A stretch of DNA of 33,684 bases from Candidatus Zambryskiibacteriota bacterium (GCA_026394775.1 JAPLZY010000031.1:1-33684); one strand, 5' to 3'. Positions 14,444 through 22,788 are shown, counted from the stretch's first letter. Made by a program: numbers and translations. The notes: a model not told the origin generated them from the sequence alone.

Positions 14444-15469
14444 CTATTCTGTAGCTTGCAATACCGGTACTTCTTCTTTCTTTTTAGTCTGATGTGCATG
14501 ACCATCTACTTCATAACTCGTGTTTTGTGCTTCAAAGAAGTTTACGAGTTCAAACACATCGGTCGCAGTCGACATCCATTTTGCTGGGTTTGTCGCTCCG
14601 TAATGCTTTGGAAGACCGAGCTCTTCGAGTCTTCGGTCTGCTACATACTGTACATACTGATTTACATAATCAGCATTAAGTCCGAGAATTCCATTTGGGA
14701 AAAGATCTCTGTTGTAGTCAACTTCTCGATCTACTCCCTCAATCACAATATTTCGAATCTCTGCTGCAAACTCTTCAGTTAAGAGCTCTGCATTTTCTTC
14801 CAAGATATTGTGGATCAAATTCATCCCGAACTTGAGGTGAAGTGACTCATCTCTGAGTACCCAGTTGATCATTGAGCCAAAGTTTCGAAGTTGATTTCGC
14901 TGTCGGAAAGAAAGAGCCACCATGAAGCCCGAGTAAAACCAGATCCCTTCCATTACAATGTTTGTAGCAACCAGGTTTCTGATAAAATCTTTCTTCCCTT
15001 CTACAGTCTCAATATCAAGCGAGTCTTCAGTCATTCGCTTCATGTACTTGTTGATATAGTTTTCTTTTGCAAGCATTGATGGCACTTCGAGGTGAAGTCC
15101 AAAAATAGTCTCACGGTCAAAAGGAAATGTTTCAAGTACGTATTCAAAAGCCACACAGTGGTTTGCCTCTTCCCACATTTGCTTTGCAAGATAAAGGTGA
15201 CACTCAGGAGACTTGATATACGGATACACTCCGAGCGCAAGCGAACGGTTTACGATAAGTTCTGCAGGGTTGAAAAACGCCATCAGAAACTTTACTGCGT
15301 GTTGCTCGTCTGGTGTCATCTTTTCAAAATCCTGCAAGTCTTCGTTGAGCGCAATCTCGTGTGGAAACCATGTGTTTCGCACTGCTTGATTATAGAGATC
15401 ATACGCCCACTTATACTTAATAGGGTGCAAGTTCATATCTTCAGGTGATGCTTTTCCAATTAATGCCAT
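14444..15469 (-). CDS. nrdB: Class I ribonucleotide reductase beta subunit, class Ic-like (Phe in place of radical Tyr)
   Basis: Generates the oxidant that starts ribonucleotide reduction in NrdA. The six carboxylate/His metal ligands are E70 (FFNPAE), E101 and H104 (MWEEANH), E174 (VMEGIW), E208 and H211 (RDESLH). The residue four after H104, where the radical Tyr stands in class Ia/Ib, is Phe108. The first ligand is Glu rather than Asp. As I recall the Chlamydia trachomatis class Ic protein (E89, E120, H123, F127, E193, E227), every ligand spacing matches. A Mn/Fe cofactor is therefore likely. The gene follows nrdA after a 190-nt spacer with a large hairpin. Confidence 0.93.
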   Translation of the reverse strand: MALIGKASPEDMNLHPIKYKWAYDLYNQAVRNTWFPHEIALNEDLQDFEKMTPDEQHAVKFLMAFFNPAELIVNRSLALGVYPYIKSPECHLYLAKQMWEEANHCVAFEYVLETFPFDRETIFGLHLEVPSMLAKENYINKYMKRMTEDSLDIETVEGKKDFIRNLVATNIVMEGIWFYSGFMVALSFRQRNQLRNFGSMINWVLRDESLHLKFGMNLIHNILEENAELLTEEFAAEIRNIVIEGVDREVDYNRDLFPNGILGLNADYVNQYVQYVADRRLEELGLPKHYGATNPAKWMSTATDVFELVNFFEAQNTSYEVDGHAHQTKKKEEVPVLQATE

Positions 15470-15539
15470 ATGTTTTTTGTTTAATGAATAATTGACTTTT
15501 TTGTCTTAAATTTTAAGGAACCATGTAAGCACTTTGTGA

Positions 15540-15658
15540 GACATCCAGATTTGAGCAAAGTTCTAGGCGGACTAGAAAAATAATTTGAGCCTGCCTGAGT
15601 GTGCAGGTGAGAATTATTTTTTGAAGTCCAACAACGAAATTTGCCAAATATGGATGTC
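15540..15658. repeat. 119-nt imperfect palindrome between nrdA and nrdB
   Basis: The element starts directly beside the nrdA stop codon. Its outer arms GACATCCA/TGGATGTC, middle arms around ATTTG/CAAAT and GGACT/AGTCC, and inner arms AAAATAATT/AATTATTTT closing on GCCTGC/GCAGGT pair almost continuously over ~55 nt each side. No run of T follows on the minus strand, so it does not look like a simple terminator. It may be a mobile palindromic element or an mRNA structure that separates or tunes nrdA and nrdB expression. The 65-aa frame across it is an artefact. Confidence 0.7.
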
Positions 15659-15659
15659 G

Positions 15660-18464
15660 CTACTGGCAACTGTCGCACTGGGCTCGTTCAGCGGGGTCTA
15701 TCGGACAAACTTTCGCAGCGTCTGAAGATTGGACAACAGCTGCAGGCTTCGCTACATGCACTTTCTCTTCTTCAAACGATGCCTGCATAACCGGACTCAC
15801 TGGCTCAGGCATTTGTATAGCAGACATACTCTGATACCCTGTGGACACCACTGGTGCTGGTGCCACTTTCGCAAAACCACCTACAGTCGGTTTGACCGCT
15901 TGTGTGCCAGGTGTCTGCACGGTATACACTGGGGCATTTTGTAATATTTTTTCTGCTGTTACCAACGCTTCACTTTCTTTCACTACTATTGTTGGTACTG
16001 CTCCTGGTACAACCACCGGCACTTCGACAGACGCATCGAGAGATTTCTGTAATGGCAGTGCAAATGCACCACTCTGTTTGGTAAGCCCAAGTGCCCCGAA
16101 ACCACTCTTACCGATCTGTTGACCTTTGTTTACAGTCACAGTCGACTGCTCTGCAGTATGTCGAGGCTTCATGTGCAAGTAGTAAGTAGTCTTCACGCCT
16201 TTCTCCCACGCTGTACTGTATATCTTCATTGTCTCGTCAATATCGCGAGTTTCAAGATACATATTTCGAGAAAGTCCCTGGTCTACCCATTTTTGTGCTC
16301 GGGCAGCTACCTCGATATACGCATAGGGCGATGTCGTAAATGAAGTCTTATAAATATCTTTGATATGCTGTGGGATACCTCCAATATCTGCAATATCTCC
16401 CTGTCGTTCTACTATCTCATCTTTTACTTTTTCCCAAATACCCATGTTCTTCAAATCTTTCACCAAGTTATGGTTGATATCAATATATTTTCCTGAAATC
16501 TTGTTTCGAGAAAAGATCTGCGCAAAACGTGCGTCGATACCTGGAGTTGTTGCAGCCACAAGACCAATGTTTGCATTAGGAGCCACCGCCATAAGTGTCG
16601 CATTTCGTATACCCATTTTCACTTTCGCTCGCAACACATCCCAATTCAGTCCTTTGTGCTTACTTTCTTTATCCACAGTCAACGGTCGTCCTCGCTCTGC
16701 TTCTACTTTTGCAAGTGTGTCATAAGGTACTTTTCCTTTTGACCATTCTGAACCTGCAAAATTTGTGTAGCTACCGCGCTCTTGTGCCAAGTTTGCAGAC
16801 TCGTCTATTGCCATGTATGAGATAAACTCAAAGATACGATCAGCAAAATTCCATGCATGTTCAGAGTCGTATGACATACCGAGTTGTTCTATCGTATCTG
16901 AAAAGCCCATCACCCCAAGACCAATCGCTCTGTTTTCTTTGTCAGACTTTGCCGCCTCAGGGATCGGAAGAACATTGATATCGATGAGGTTGTCGAGCTG
17001 TCGTATCGCAAGACGTACAGACTCTTCAAGCAAAGACCAGTTGATCTCTTTGTTTTTAATATGTGCTGCAAGATTGAGTGATGCCAAGTTACATACCGCT
17101 ACATTGTCTTTATCTTGAGGAAGACAGATTTCAGTACACAAATTACTCATGTGAATTGTCCCTGTATTGTTGTTGAGTGCTCGAAGATTTACGGTGTCTT
17201 TCCATGTAAGCCATGGGTGTGAAGTGGTCTGGAGTGCCACCAAGATCTGTCGATACTGTTCTTTTGCCGGTACTTTTTTAAATGTTCGAAGCTTTCCTGC
17301 ATCCGCCATAGCTACGTATTCAGCATAGCGTTTTGAAAACGCTTGTCCATAGAGTTCATTTAAATCTGCAGTCTCTGCAGGGTCAAACATATACCACTCT
17401 GCTCCATTGTGCACTCGAGTCATAAATTCATCTGACATCCACACTGCTGTGTTGGCAGTTCGCATTCGCATATAGTCGTCTCCTGCATTGTGTTTCCAGT
17501 CAAGAAATTCAGGAAAATCAATATGCCAATTTTCCATGTAAAAACAGAGCGCACCTTTTTTCTTACCTCCACGCTGGATCGCACGGATCGCTGTATCAAT
17601 GATTTTAGCAAACGGAGTAGGGCCTGTTGAAATACCGTTGTTAGATTTCAGCGGTGAGCCTGATGCTCGAAGCTTGGTGACTGATGCCCCAATTCCTCCA
17701 GAACCTTTTGAAAGCATCATTACATCTGACACTGACTTTGCAATATGAGCCATGTCGTCGTGGATTTCAAGAAGATAGCAGTTTGAAAGAGCTGGATTAA
17801 TAGTCCCCGCTGCGAGGTTTGTCGAGCCTCCTGCTACGTACTGAAGCTTTGACATTTTGTTGTAAAACTTGATCGCCATTTCTGTCGGACTAGCTTCATT
17901 GTATGCCAGTCCCATTGCAATGCGCATAAAGAAAAACTGAGGAGTCTCCCGTGGAGTCTGATTCATATTTTTCATTGCATATCGAGAAAGCAGACTGTCG
18001 AGGCCGGCGTACTGGAAAAGCTCGTCTCGCTCCACCTTGAGTGCAGAAGCGATTGTTTCGAGGTTGAATCGGTCTTTCATTGCAGGATGCAGTCGTCCAT
18101 CTGCCACACCTTCGGCGATAAACTGCAAGAAAGCTTGCTTATGCTTGAGTTCCAAATCTGCCGCATCGTCTTTATTGTATTCACCAACCACTCGTCGATA
18201 CACTGTCTTCAAGAGAAGTCTTGTTGCTACAACATCGTATTCAATATCAGAGATGATATTTTGCACCGCTGCATTGATCGTCGCCTGATCCATCTCGTCT
18301 GTCGTAATACCATCGTAGAGCGTGAGTCTCGTTTCTGTTGCTATTTGAGTGACCTTTGCTACAGGATCAAAAAGCCCTTTACATGCTCGTTCGATAGATC
18401 GGTTGATCTTGTCTGCATTAAAGGGTGCCATAGTGCCGTCGTGTCGTTTGATTGAAATATCCAT
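15660..18464 (-). CDS. nrdA: Class I ribonucleotide reductase alpha subunit
   Basis: Reduces ribonucleoside diphosphates to deoxynucleotides. An ATP-cone regulatory domain occupies residues ~1-95. The redox cysteine pair is C229 (SNCYL) and C459 (CNLAS). The active-site triad N441, C443, E445 is in NLCTEICLP, and the radical-transfer tyrosines are in GVKTTYYLHM. A long Pro/Val/Ala-rich linker (~770-915) leads to the C-terminal CDSC (930-933) that re-reduces the active site. The linker makes the protein (934 aa) longer than E. coli NrdA (~760 aa). Partner nrdB lies downstream. The ATP cone indicates dATP feedback control. Confidence 0.96.
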   Translation of the reverse strand: MDISIKRHDGTMAPFNADKINRSIERACKGLFDPVAKVTQIATETRLTLYDGITTDEMDQATINAAVQNIISDIEYDVVATRLLLKTVYRRVVGEYNKDDAADLELKHKQAFLQFIAEGVADGRLHPAMKDRFNLETIASALKVERDELFQYAGLDSLLSRYAMKNMNQTPRETPQFFFMRIAMGLAYNEASPTEMAIKFYNKMSKLQYVAGGSTNLAAGTINPALSNCYLLEIHDDMAHIAKSVSDVMMLSKGSGGIGASVTKLRASGSPLKSNNGISTGPTPFAKIIDTAIRAIQRGGKKKGALCFYMENWHIDFPEFLDWKHNAGDDYMRMRTANTAVWMSDEFMTRVHNGAEWYMFDPAETADLNELYGQAFSKRYAEYVAMADAGKLRTFKKVPAKEQYRQILVALQTTSHPWLTWKDTVNLRALNNNTGTIHMSNLCTEICLPQDKDNVAVCNLASLNLAAHIKNKEINWSLLEESVRLAIRQLDNLIDINVLPIPEAAKSDKENRAIGLGVMGFSDTIEQLGMSYDSEHAWNFADRIFEFISYMAIDESANLAQERGSYTNFAGSEWSKGKVPYDTLAKVEAERGRPLTVDKESKHKGLNWDVLRAKVKMGIRNATLMAVAPNANIGLVAATTPGIDARFAQIFSRNKISGKYIDINHNLVKDLKNMGIWEKVKDEIVERQGDIADIGGIPQHIKDIYKTSFTTSPYAYIEVAARAQKWVDQGLSRNMYLETRDIDETMKIYSTAWEKGVKTTYYLHMKPRHTAEQSTVTVNKGQQIGKSGFGALGLTKQSGAFALPLQKSLDASVEVPVVVPGAVPTIVVKESEALVTAEKILQNAPVYTVQTPGTQAVKPTVGGFAKVAPAPVVSTGYQSMSAIQMPEPVSPVMQASFEEEKVHVAKPAAVVQSSDAAKVCPIDPAERAQCDSCQ

Positions 18465-18652
18465 AAAAATATGATGCGTCAGATTTTACGTTTTATCTGT
18501 TAATAATTTTGTTTTTTTCAACTTTTTAGTCTAAAAAACAATTGGACAATTATTTTACCTTAAAACAGTCTAAAAAATCTCCAAAAAATAGTGGAAAAAC
18601 CCCTCTTCTTCCCACCGCGATACAAAAGTAAAGTGATGTAAAATTTTTCGTC
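18465..18652. promoter_or_regulatory. AT-rich upstream region of nrdA with direct repeats
   Basis: No gene is seen. AGTCTAAAAAA occurs twice (18528-18538 and 18567-18577, 39 nt apart), and AGTGGAAAAA occurs at 18590-18599 and again at 18700-18709. A TAAAAT box lies ~20 nt before the nrdA ATG on the minus strand. I do not see a convincing NrdR box pair. The repeats could be binding sites for a regulator of nrdAB. Confidence 0.4.
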
Positions 18653-18676
18653 AAAAAAAGCCCCTGTTCAGGGCTC
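18653..18676 (-). terminator. Terminator of the DUF192 gene
   Basis: On the minus strand agccctg-aa-caggggct followed by seven T. It lies 52 nt after the stop of the DUF192 gene. Confidence 0.75.
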
Positions 18677-18727
18677 GTCGTCGGTGAACGAAATTTGAAA
18701 GTGGAAAAATGTATAAAAATGACCTAC

Positions 18728-19207
18728 TTATAGACCTACCGTATCCCCCACTTTCAAACCCGCTCGCTTTGCTTCCCCTGCAGGGATTTCGATTACGTAC
18801 TGAGTAAGGGTTTCCGGTCCAAAAGAGTCTGGGTAGGTAGACGGCGCAACATCATGTTCGATCAGTACCACTTTTTTATTTGCATCAAGCCAAATGATAT
18901 CAATCGGGAAATTCATATCTTTCATCCAAAACTGGTAGACGTCGGGCTCTGCGAACATAAAAAGCATACCGGTATTCGGAGCAAGTGTTGGGCGATATGA
19001 GAGACCGGTTTCTTGGAGTGCAGGTGTATCAGATATTTCCAGAGTAAAAGTTGAATTACCTAACACAACCTCTTTCTTTTTGTATGTAGCACCTGTTTCT
19101 CCAGAAGGAGTCAAAGTCACTTCTTCTCTAGCTACAGGACGTCGAAGAAAATACAAACCGCCAGCCACAAAGAGCCCGCAACACACAATAATTACTATTT
19201 TTTTCAT
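18728..19207 (-). CDS. DUF192 family protein, membrane-anchored or secreted
   Basis: 159 aa. An N-terminal hydrophobic segment (residues 4-20, IVIIVCCGLFVAGGLYFL) exports or anchors it. The DUF192 domain follows (~45-158), with the family patterns QETGLSYRPTLAPNTGMLF, FWMKDMNFPIDIIWL and GLKVGDTV. DUF192 proteins are small beta-barrel extracytoplasmic proteins of unknown biochemical role. A TATACT box 6 nt before the ATG indicates a leaderless transcript, and a terminator hairpin from the gene upstream overlaps its expected -35 region. It is transcribed alone. Confidence 0.88.
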   Translation of the reverse strand: MKKIVIIVCCGLFVAGGLYFLRRPVAREEVTLTPSGETGATYKKKEVVLGNSTFTLEISDTPALQETGLSYRPTLAPNTGMLFMFAEPDVYQFWMKDMNFPIDIIWLDANKKVVLIEHDVAPSTYPDSFGPETLTQYVIEIPAGEAKRAGLKVGDTVGL

Positions 19208-19213
19208 TTCTTT

Positions 19214-19219
19214 AGTATA
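19214..19219 (-). promoter_or_regulatory. -10 box of DUF192 gene, leaderless type
   Basis: TATACT on the minus strand, 6 nt before the ATG, in the context ttttggTATACTaa that also occurs before the transketolase operon. Confidence 0.55.
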
Positions 19220-19221
19220 CC

Positions 19222-19246
19222 AAAATCCCGACAGATGTCGGGATTT
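19222..19246. terminator. Terminator of the SulP transporter gene
   Basis: aatcccgaca-gatgtcgggatt stem with T-rich 3' side on the minus strand, 6 nt after the transporter stop. Confidence 0.8.
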
Positions 19247-19252
19247 GTATTT

Positions 19253-20884
19253 CTATATAGTGTATCCGAGGCTTTGCAGAGCTTCTCGTGTGTGAGGGAA
19301 AATATGCTTTGCTTCCCGTATGCGTCTAAACGCTTTACTTTCTTCGAGTGACTTTTCAATGAGTGGGTTGACCCCTGTCAAAAGCACCTGCTTTCCTTGA
19401 GACTCAATGAGGTTTACAATCTCTTCGAATGCATCCACTCCATCGAGGTCGATAAAGAAGAGTTCTCTCATACGCAATACGACATGCTCGTATTTTGCAC
19501 TGAGCTTGGTTTCAAATCGAGAAATATGTGCTTGAGCATTTACATACGCAAGCTGACCTTTGATCGAGTACACGAGCGTATGGCAGTCTTTACACAAATC
19601 ACTGTCTTCAATATCATCTCCAAACACATGGTCTGTCATTTTCTTTTCAGTGTTGTTGACCATGAGCTCAAACTGACCCTTGGAAAGTTTTTCTACAAAG
19701 AGCAAAAGTGAGATAGCCGTACCGAACAAGATTCCCACGATCGGGTCTTCATAGATAGTGACGAATGCCACAAGGATTGAAATCCCAAAACTTTTCTTGT
19801 CGAGTGTAAACATGCGAGAAAAGTGTACTATCTCCACCATACGTACCGCTACGAAAACCAAGATAGCTGCCACTACTGCAAGTGGAATATATTTAAAGTA
19901 AGTTAAGAAGACAAAAGAAATAAGCGCGATACAGATACTCGAAACTGTCGCCGACATCTTGTCAGTTGCCCCTGTCTTTACGTTTAAAGAAGTACGGGCA
20001 AGTGCTGCGGTCGCAGGGATACCACCCATGAGACCAGAGACTGCATTTGCAATACCAAGACCAAACACTTCTTTACGTGGATTGTATTTACTTCCTGTCA
20101 TACCATCTGCAATCTTTGCTGAGATCATGGTCTCAAGTACCGCTACCACAGCTACCGTAAGTGCAGGTAGGAAAAGTGAGGAATCGAGGAAAAAGTGAAA
20201 GGGCTGGAAAAGCTTTGGGGCAATATCTGCATACTGCATGCCCAAAGTCTTGAGCTGGAAAGGTAATGCTCCTGTGGTTGAAAAATATCCCAAGAGAATA
20301 CCGATCGGTGTAAGCGTGATTGCTCCAGGAAGTTTTGGAGTAAGCTTTAAGAGTGTAAACAGACCAACTAAGAACAAGAGGAAAATCCCAAGTGTTGGTA
20401 GAGAGGTTTGAGAAATATGTGAAAACGTCTCAAGTACATTTTTAATAAACTCCGGATGCTTTGTAAGGCCTGAGAGACCAAATGCAAAGTTCATTTGATT
20501 GAGGCCGATAATAAAGGCAACACCGAGAGTAAAACCATGGACAGTCGAAGCTGGGATAAAGACAAGATAGCGTTCGAGTTTGAAGATATAGGAAATAAAA
20601 ATAAACACTGCTGAGACGATAGCCATCATCGAGAGAGCATCTGCTCCATGAACAAGTGCATACGCTGCCAAAATACCTGACAGCGCCCCTGTAGGACCTA
20701 CAATATTAAACTTACTTCCTCCAAAAAAAGAGGCCATCAAACCCGCCCAGATAGCGGTAATGATACCTGCGGTCGGCGTACTGTTTGATGCCACCGCGAG
20801 AGACACTGAAAGTGGTATAGAAACCAAAGCTACTGTTAAACCCGACTGCCAATTGGCCTTCATTTTCGAAAGTATTGATTGCAT
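19253..20884 (-). CDS. SulP-family anion transporter with STAS domain
   Basis: An integral membrane transporter, probably for sulfate, bicarbonate or another anion. The start at 20884 (543 aa) is the ATG two codons into the frame, whose first codon is TTG. About 11 hydrophobic helices span residues ~12-405, including the SulP signature region ASNSTPTAGIITAIWAGLM and FGGSKFNIVGPTGALSG. A cytoplasmic STAS domain covers ~440-540 (FIDLDGVDAFEEI). The linker contains CKDCH, an uncommon CxxCH motif. It is single-gene, with an inverted-repeat region upstream. The substrate cannot be told from sequence; a bicarbonate role is possible. Confidence 0.9.
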   Translation of the reverse strand: MQSILSKMKANWQSGLTVALVSIPLSVSLAVASNSTPTAGIITAIWAGLMASFFGGSKFNIVGPTGALSGILAAYALVHGADALSMMAIVSAVFIFISYIFKLERYLVFIPASTVHGFTLGVAFIIGLNQMNFAFGLSGLTKHPEFIKNVLETFSHISQTSLPTLGIFLLFLVGLFTLLKLTPKLPGAITLTPIGILLGYFSTTGALPFQLKTLGMQYADIAPKLFQPFHFFLDSSLFLPALTVAVVAVLETMISAKIADGMTGSKYNPRKEVFGLGIANAVSGLMGGIPATAALARTSLNVKTGATDKMSATVSSICIALISFVFLTYFKYIPLAVVAAILVFVAVRMVEIVHFSRMFTLDKKSFGISILVAFVTIYEDPIVGILFGTAISLLLFVEKLSKGQFELMVNNTEKKMTDHVFGDDIEDSDLCKDCHTLVYSIKGQLAYVNAQAHISRFETKLSAKYEHVVLRMRELFFIDLDGVDAFEEIVNLIESQGKQVLLTGVNPLIEKSLEESKAFRRIREAKHIFPHTREALQSLGYTI

Positions 20885-20926
20885 ACACAAACGATTAAAA
20901 TAATAATTTTTTACTTAAGAGCTTTA

Positions 20927-20976
20927 CTTCACATTCACAAAGTGTGAATACTACTCCTTTTTTTAAATTTGTGAAG
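20927..20976. promoter_or_regulatory. Nested inverted repeats upstream of the SulP gene, possible operator
   Basis: An inner ATTCACA-aag-TGTGAAT (20933-20949) lies within an outer CTTCACA (20927-20933) and TGTGAAG (20970-20976). All share the half-site TTCACA. The arrangement resembles multiple sites for a dimeric regulator, or an RNA hairpin in the leader. Confidence 0.4.
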
Positions 20977-20991
20977 TCTTTTCGGTGGACA

Positions 20992-21021
20992 ACAAAAAGC
21001 ACCCTCTCGGGTGCTTTTTGT
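20992..21021. terminator. Terminator of the RRM protein gene
   Basis: acaaaaagcaccc-tct-cgggtgctttttgt, a symmetrical strong hairpin with T run on either strand, about 52 nt after the RRM gene stop. Confidence 0.88.
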
Positions 21022-21072
21022 TAAACTAAGTTAGTTTAATGGATCTCATAACTAAACGTTATGGAAGTCCAA

Positions 21073-21390
21073 TTACCAAGAACGACCGCCTCGATCATTT
21101 CCTCGATCGAAAGATCCTCCTCCAGTTCGTGGTGCTCGTGGTTCCATTGGTCGAGCCTCGTTTACTGTAAGCTTTCGTCCGTCAAGTTCTTTTCCGTTCC
21201 ACATATCAATAGCTGCCTGTGCTTCCGCATCAGATGCCATTTCTACGAAACCGAAACCTTTTGATCGGCCTGTCATTTTGTCCATGATAATAGCAGCTGA
21301 TACTACATTACCTGCCTGAGCAAATGCGTCTTTTAATGATGCATCGCTTGTTGCATATGCAATACCACCAACATATAACTTCTGTGCCAT
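21073..21390 (-). CDS. RRM-domain RNA-binding protein
   Basis: 105 aa. A single RNA recognition motif covers residues 1-80, with RNP-2 (LYVGGI, 5-10) and RNP-1 (KGFGFVEM, 44-51) aromatic residues intact. A short Arg/Gly-rich tail (RTGGGSFDRGNDRGG) follows, as in bacterial and cyanobacterial Rbp proteins and eukaryotic GRPs, many of which respond to cold. A near-consensus promoter and a leader of about 90 nt precede it, which is exceptional in this window and suggests post-transcriptional control of its own mRNA. Confidence 0.93.
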   Translation of the reverse strand: MAQKLYVGGIAYATSDASLKDAFAQAGNVVSAAIIMDKMTGRSKGFGFVEMASDAEAQAAIDMWNGKELDGRKLTVNEARPMEPRAPRTGGGSFDRGNDRGGRSW

Positions 21391-21481
21391 TTTCTTATTT
21401 ACCTAGTCTTTATTTTAAACTGTAAGGCGACTAGTGTCTCTCCTTTTCTCACGAAAACTACGAGAACTTACATTACCTATA

Positions 21482-21510
21482 ATAATACGGCATATGTACT
21501 TATAAGTCAA
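21482..21510 (-). promoter_or_regulatory. Promoter with long leader for the RRM gene
   Basis: On the minus strand TTGACT (21505-21510), a 17-nt spacer and TATTAT (21482-21487). The start codon is at 21390, leaving a ~85-nt untranslated leader with a GAGAAAAGGAGAGA stretch in its middle. Confidence 0.65.
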
Positions 21511-21528
21511 ATACGGCTCCAAAGAAGG

Positions 21529-21990
21529 CTATTTGAGCGTAACTGTCTTAATAGTCACCGGACTGACTGGTAGGTCATTTGCGCCCACCTTTACATTTGC
21601 AATCTTGTCCACTACATCTTGACCTGCTGTTACACGGCCAAAAATAGTGTATGCATTTGGAAGCGGATAGTCTGCATGCATAATAAAGAACTGACTACCG
21701 TTGGTATTTGGTCCTGAGTTTGCCATCGCCACCACCCCTTTCTTGTAGCCTGCTTTGTAAGACGCTGTGTTCGGGTTTAATTCGTCTTCAAACTTGTATC
21801 CCGGACCACCTGTTCCATTACCATTTGGATCCCCACCTTGGATCATAAAACCTTTGATCACTCGATGAAAAGTTAGGCCATTGTAAAAACCTTTTTCTGC
21901 GAGTGTTGCAAAGTTTGTAGTAGTCTTCGGTGCGTCATCTCGATAGAGCTCGATTGTGATATTTCCGTAATTTGTTTCTAGGGTTACCAT
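21529..21990 (-). CDS. ppiB: Peptidyl-prolyl cis-trans isomerase, cyclophilin type
   Basis: Catalyses proline isomerisation during protein folding. At 153 aa it is a compact single-domain cyclophilin. The catalytic FHRVIKGFMIQGGDP (41-55) with active-site Arg, the GSQFFI core (98-103) and the NAYTIFGRV segment (112-120) are present; the Trp of human CypA is replaced in the latter. No signal peptide is present, so it is cytoplasmic. It lies 37 nt after the YceI gene in the same direction; the two may be co-transcribed. No terminator is visible after it. Confidence 0.94.
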   Translation of the reverse strand: MVTLETNYGNITIELYRDDAPKTTTNFATLAEKGFYNGLTFHRVIKGFMIQGGDPNGNGTGGPGYKFEDELNPNTASYKAGYKKGVVAMANSGPNTNGSQFFIMHADYPLPNAYTIFGRVTAGQDVVDKIANVKVGANDLPVSPVTIKTVTLK

Positions 21991-22027
21991 TTTTGCTTTT
22001 GTATTATCCTGATTATTTGGTTGTGTA

Positions 22028-22729
22028 TTATTGGATACTACTGGGAGGCGCCGATATTTCGATCGGCATTGTGATGAGATTAAGAGTAAGTTCGATCTTG
22101 TCTGATATTACTTTGTCACCGAGTCCTTTAAAGAAAGAACTTGAGCCGTACTTCACATTGAAGTCTGCTCGGTTAAATGTAATTTTCCCTACTGCACTGA
22201 TCATGTTTGGCTCAACCACAGTTAATACTACAGGGAAAGAAAAATCTTTTGTCACATCGCGGATCGTGAGCTTACCTTTGGCAGTAAATGTATCTTTTGT
22301 TGTAGCTGCTACAAGTGACGTTAATTCAAATTTTGCTTCAGGATACATTTCTGCATTAAAGAAGTCATCTGATTTCAAATGTGTCTCAAGTTTTTCGTCA
22401 CCAGTAGATTCTTTGATTGAAGACATGTCGAGTACAAATGTACCTGATGTGATCATGCCATTTTCAAATTTACCTCCACTCTGCTTGAGAGCGATTGTTC
22501 CTGTGTGAGACTTTGCCCCTGATACAAAGCTTCCTTTCCACCCAACTGTGCTTTTTGATAAGTCGATTGCGTATGTATCTTTTGCGACCACTGGCGCTGT
22601 ATCTGCCACCACTGGTGTTGTTGTTGCCATCTGGTCTTGTGGAGCTTTCACTTCTTTAGATCCAAACAGTTTGTATCCGCCAAAACCCACGAGGGCAAGG
22701 ACGACAATACTTAAAATAATATTTTTCAT
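22028..22729 (-). CDS. YceI-family protein with N-terminal membrane anchor
   Basis: 233 aa. A hydrophobic N-terminus (ILSIVVLALVGFGGYKLF) anchors or exports the protein, followed by a Thr/Val/Ala/Pro linker. The YceI lipocalin-like barrel (residues ~50-222) shows the conserved IDLSKSTVGWKGSF, THLKSDDFFNAEMYPEAKF and GKLTIRDVTKDFSFPV patterns. YceI proteins bind polyisoprenoids or other amphiphilic lipids. A TTATAG box 7 nt from the ATG suggests a leaderless mRNA. A role in quinone or lipid-carrier handling at the cell surface is possible, and would fit the NDH-2 gene nearby. Confidence 0.92.
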   Translation of the reverse strand: MKNIILSIVVLALVGFGGYKLFGSKEVKAPQDQMATTTPVVADTAPVVAKDTYAIDLSKSTVGWKGSFVSGAKSHTGTIALKQSGGKFENGMITSGTFVLDMSSIKESTGDEKLETHLKSDDFFNAEMYPEAKFELTSLVAATTKDTFTAKGKLTIRDVTKDFSFPVVLTVVEPNMISAVGKITFNRADFNVKYGSSSFFKGLGDKVISDKIELTLNLITMPIEISAPPSSIQ

Positions 22730-22736
22730 TTTGCGT

Positions 22737-22742
22737 CTATAA
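22737..22742 (-). promoter_or_regulatory. -10 box of the YceI gene
   Basis: TTATAG on the minus strand, 7 nt before the ATG. Confidence 0.4.
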
Positions 22743-22788
22743 CTAGCTTCTAATGTACAGCCCGCAAAACAAATTAAATGAATTAATT

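Noticed and set aside
15481-15678. 65-aa Cys/Ser-rich ORF between nrdA and nrdB
   Set aside because: It spans the 119-nt palindrome and starts within nrdA, with no ribosome binding site or promoter.
18528-18709. DnaA boxes or replication origin upstream of nrdA
   Set aside because: TTTTTCCACT only partly resembles the DnaA box, and there is no dnaA/dnaN context or box cluster.
21972-22508. 178-aa plus-strand ORF over the YceI gene
   Set aside because: Antisense to a clear YceI-family gene; no independent signals.
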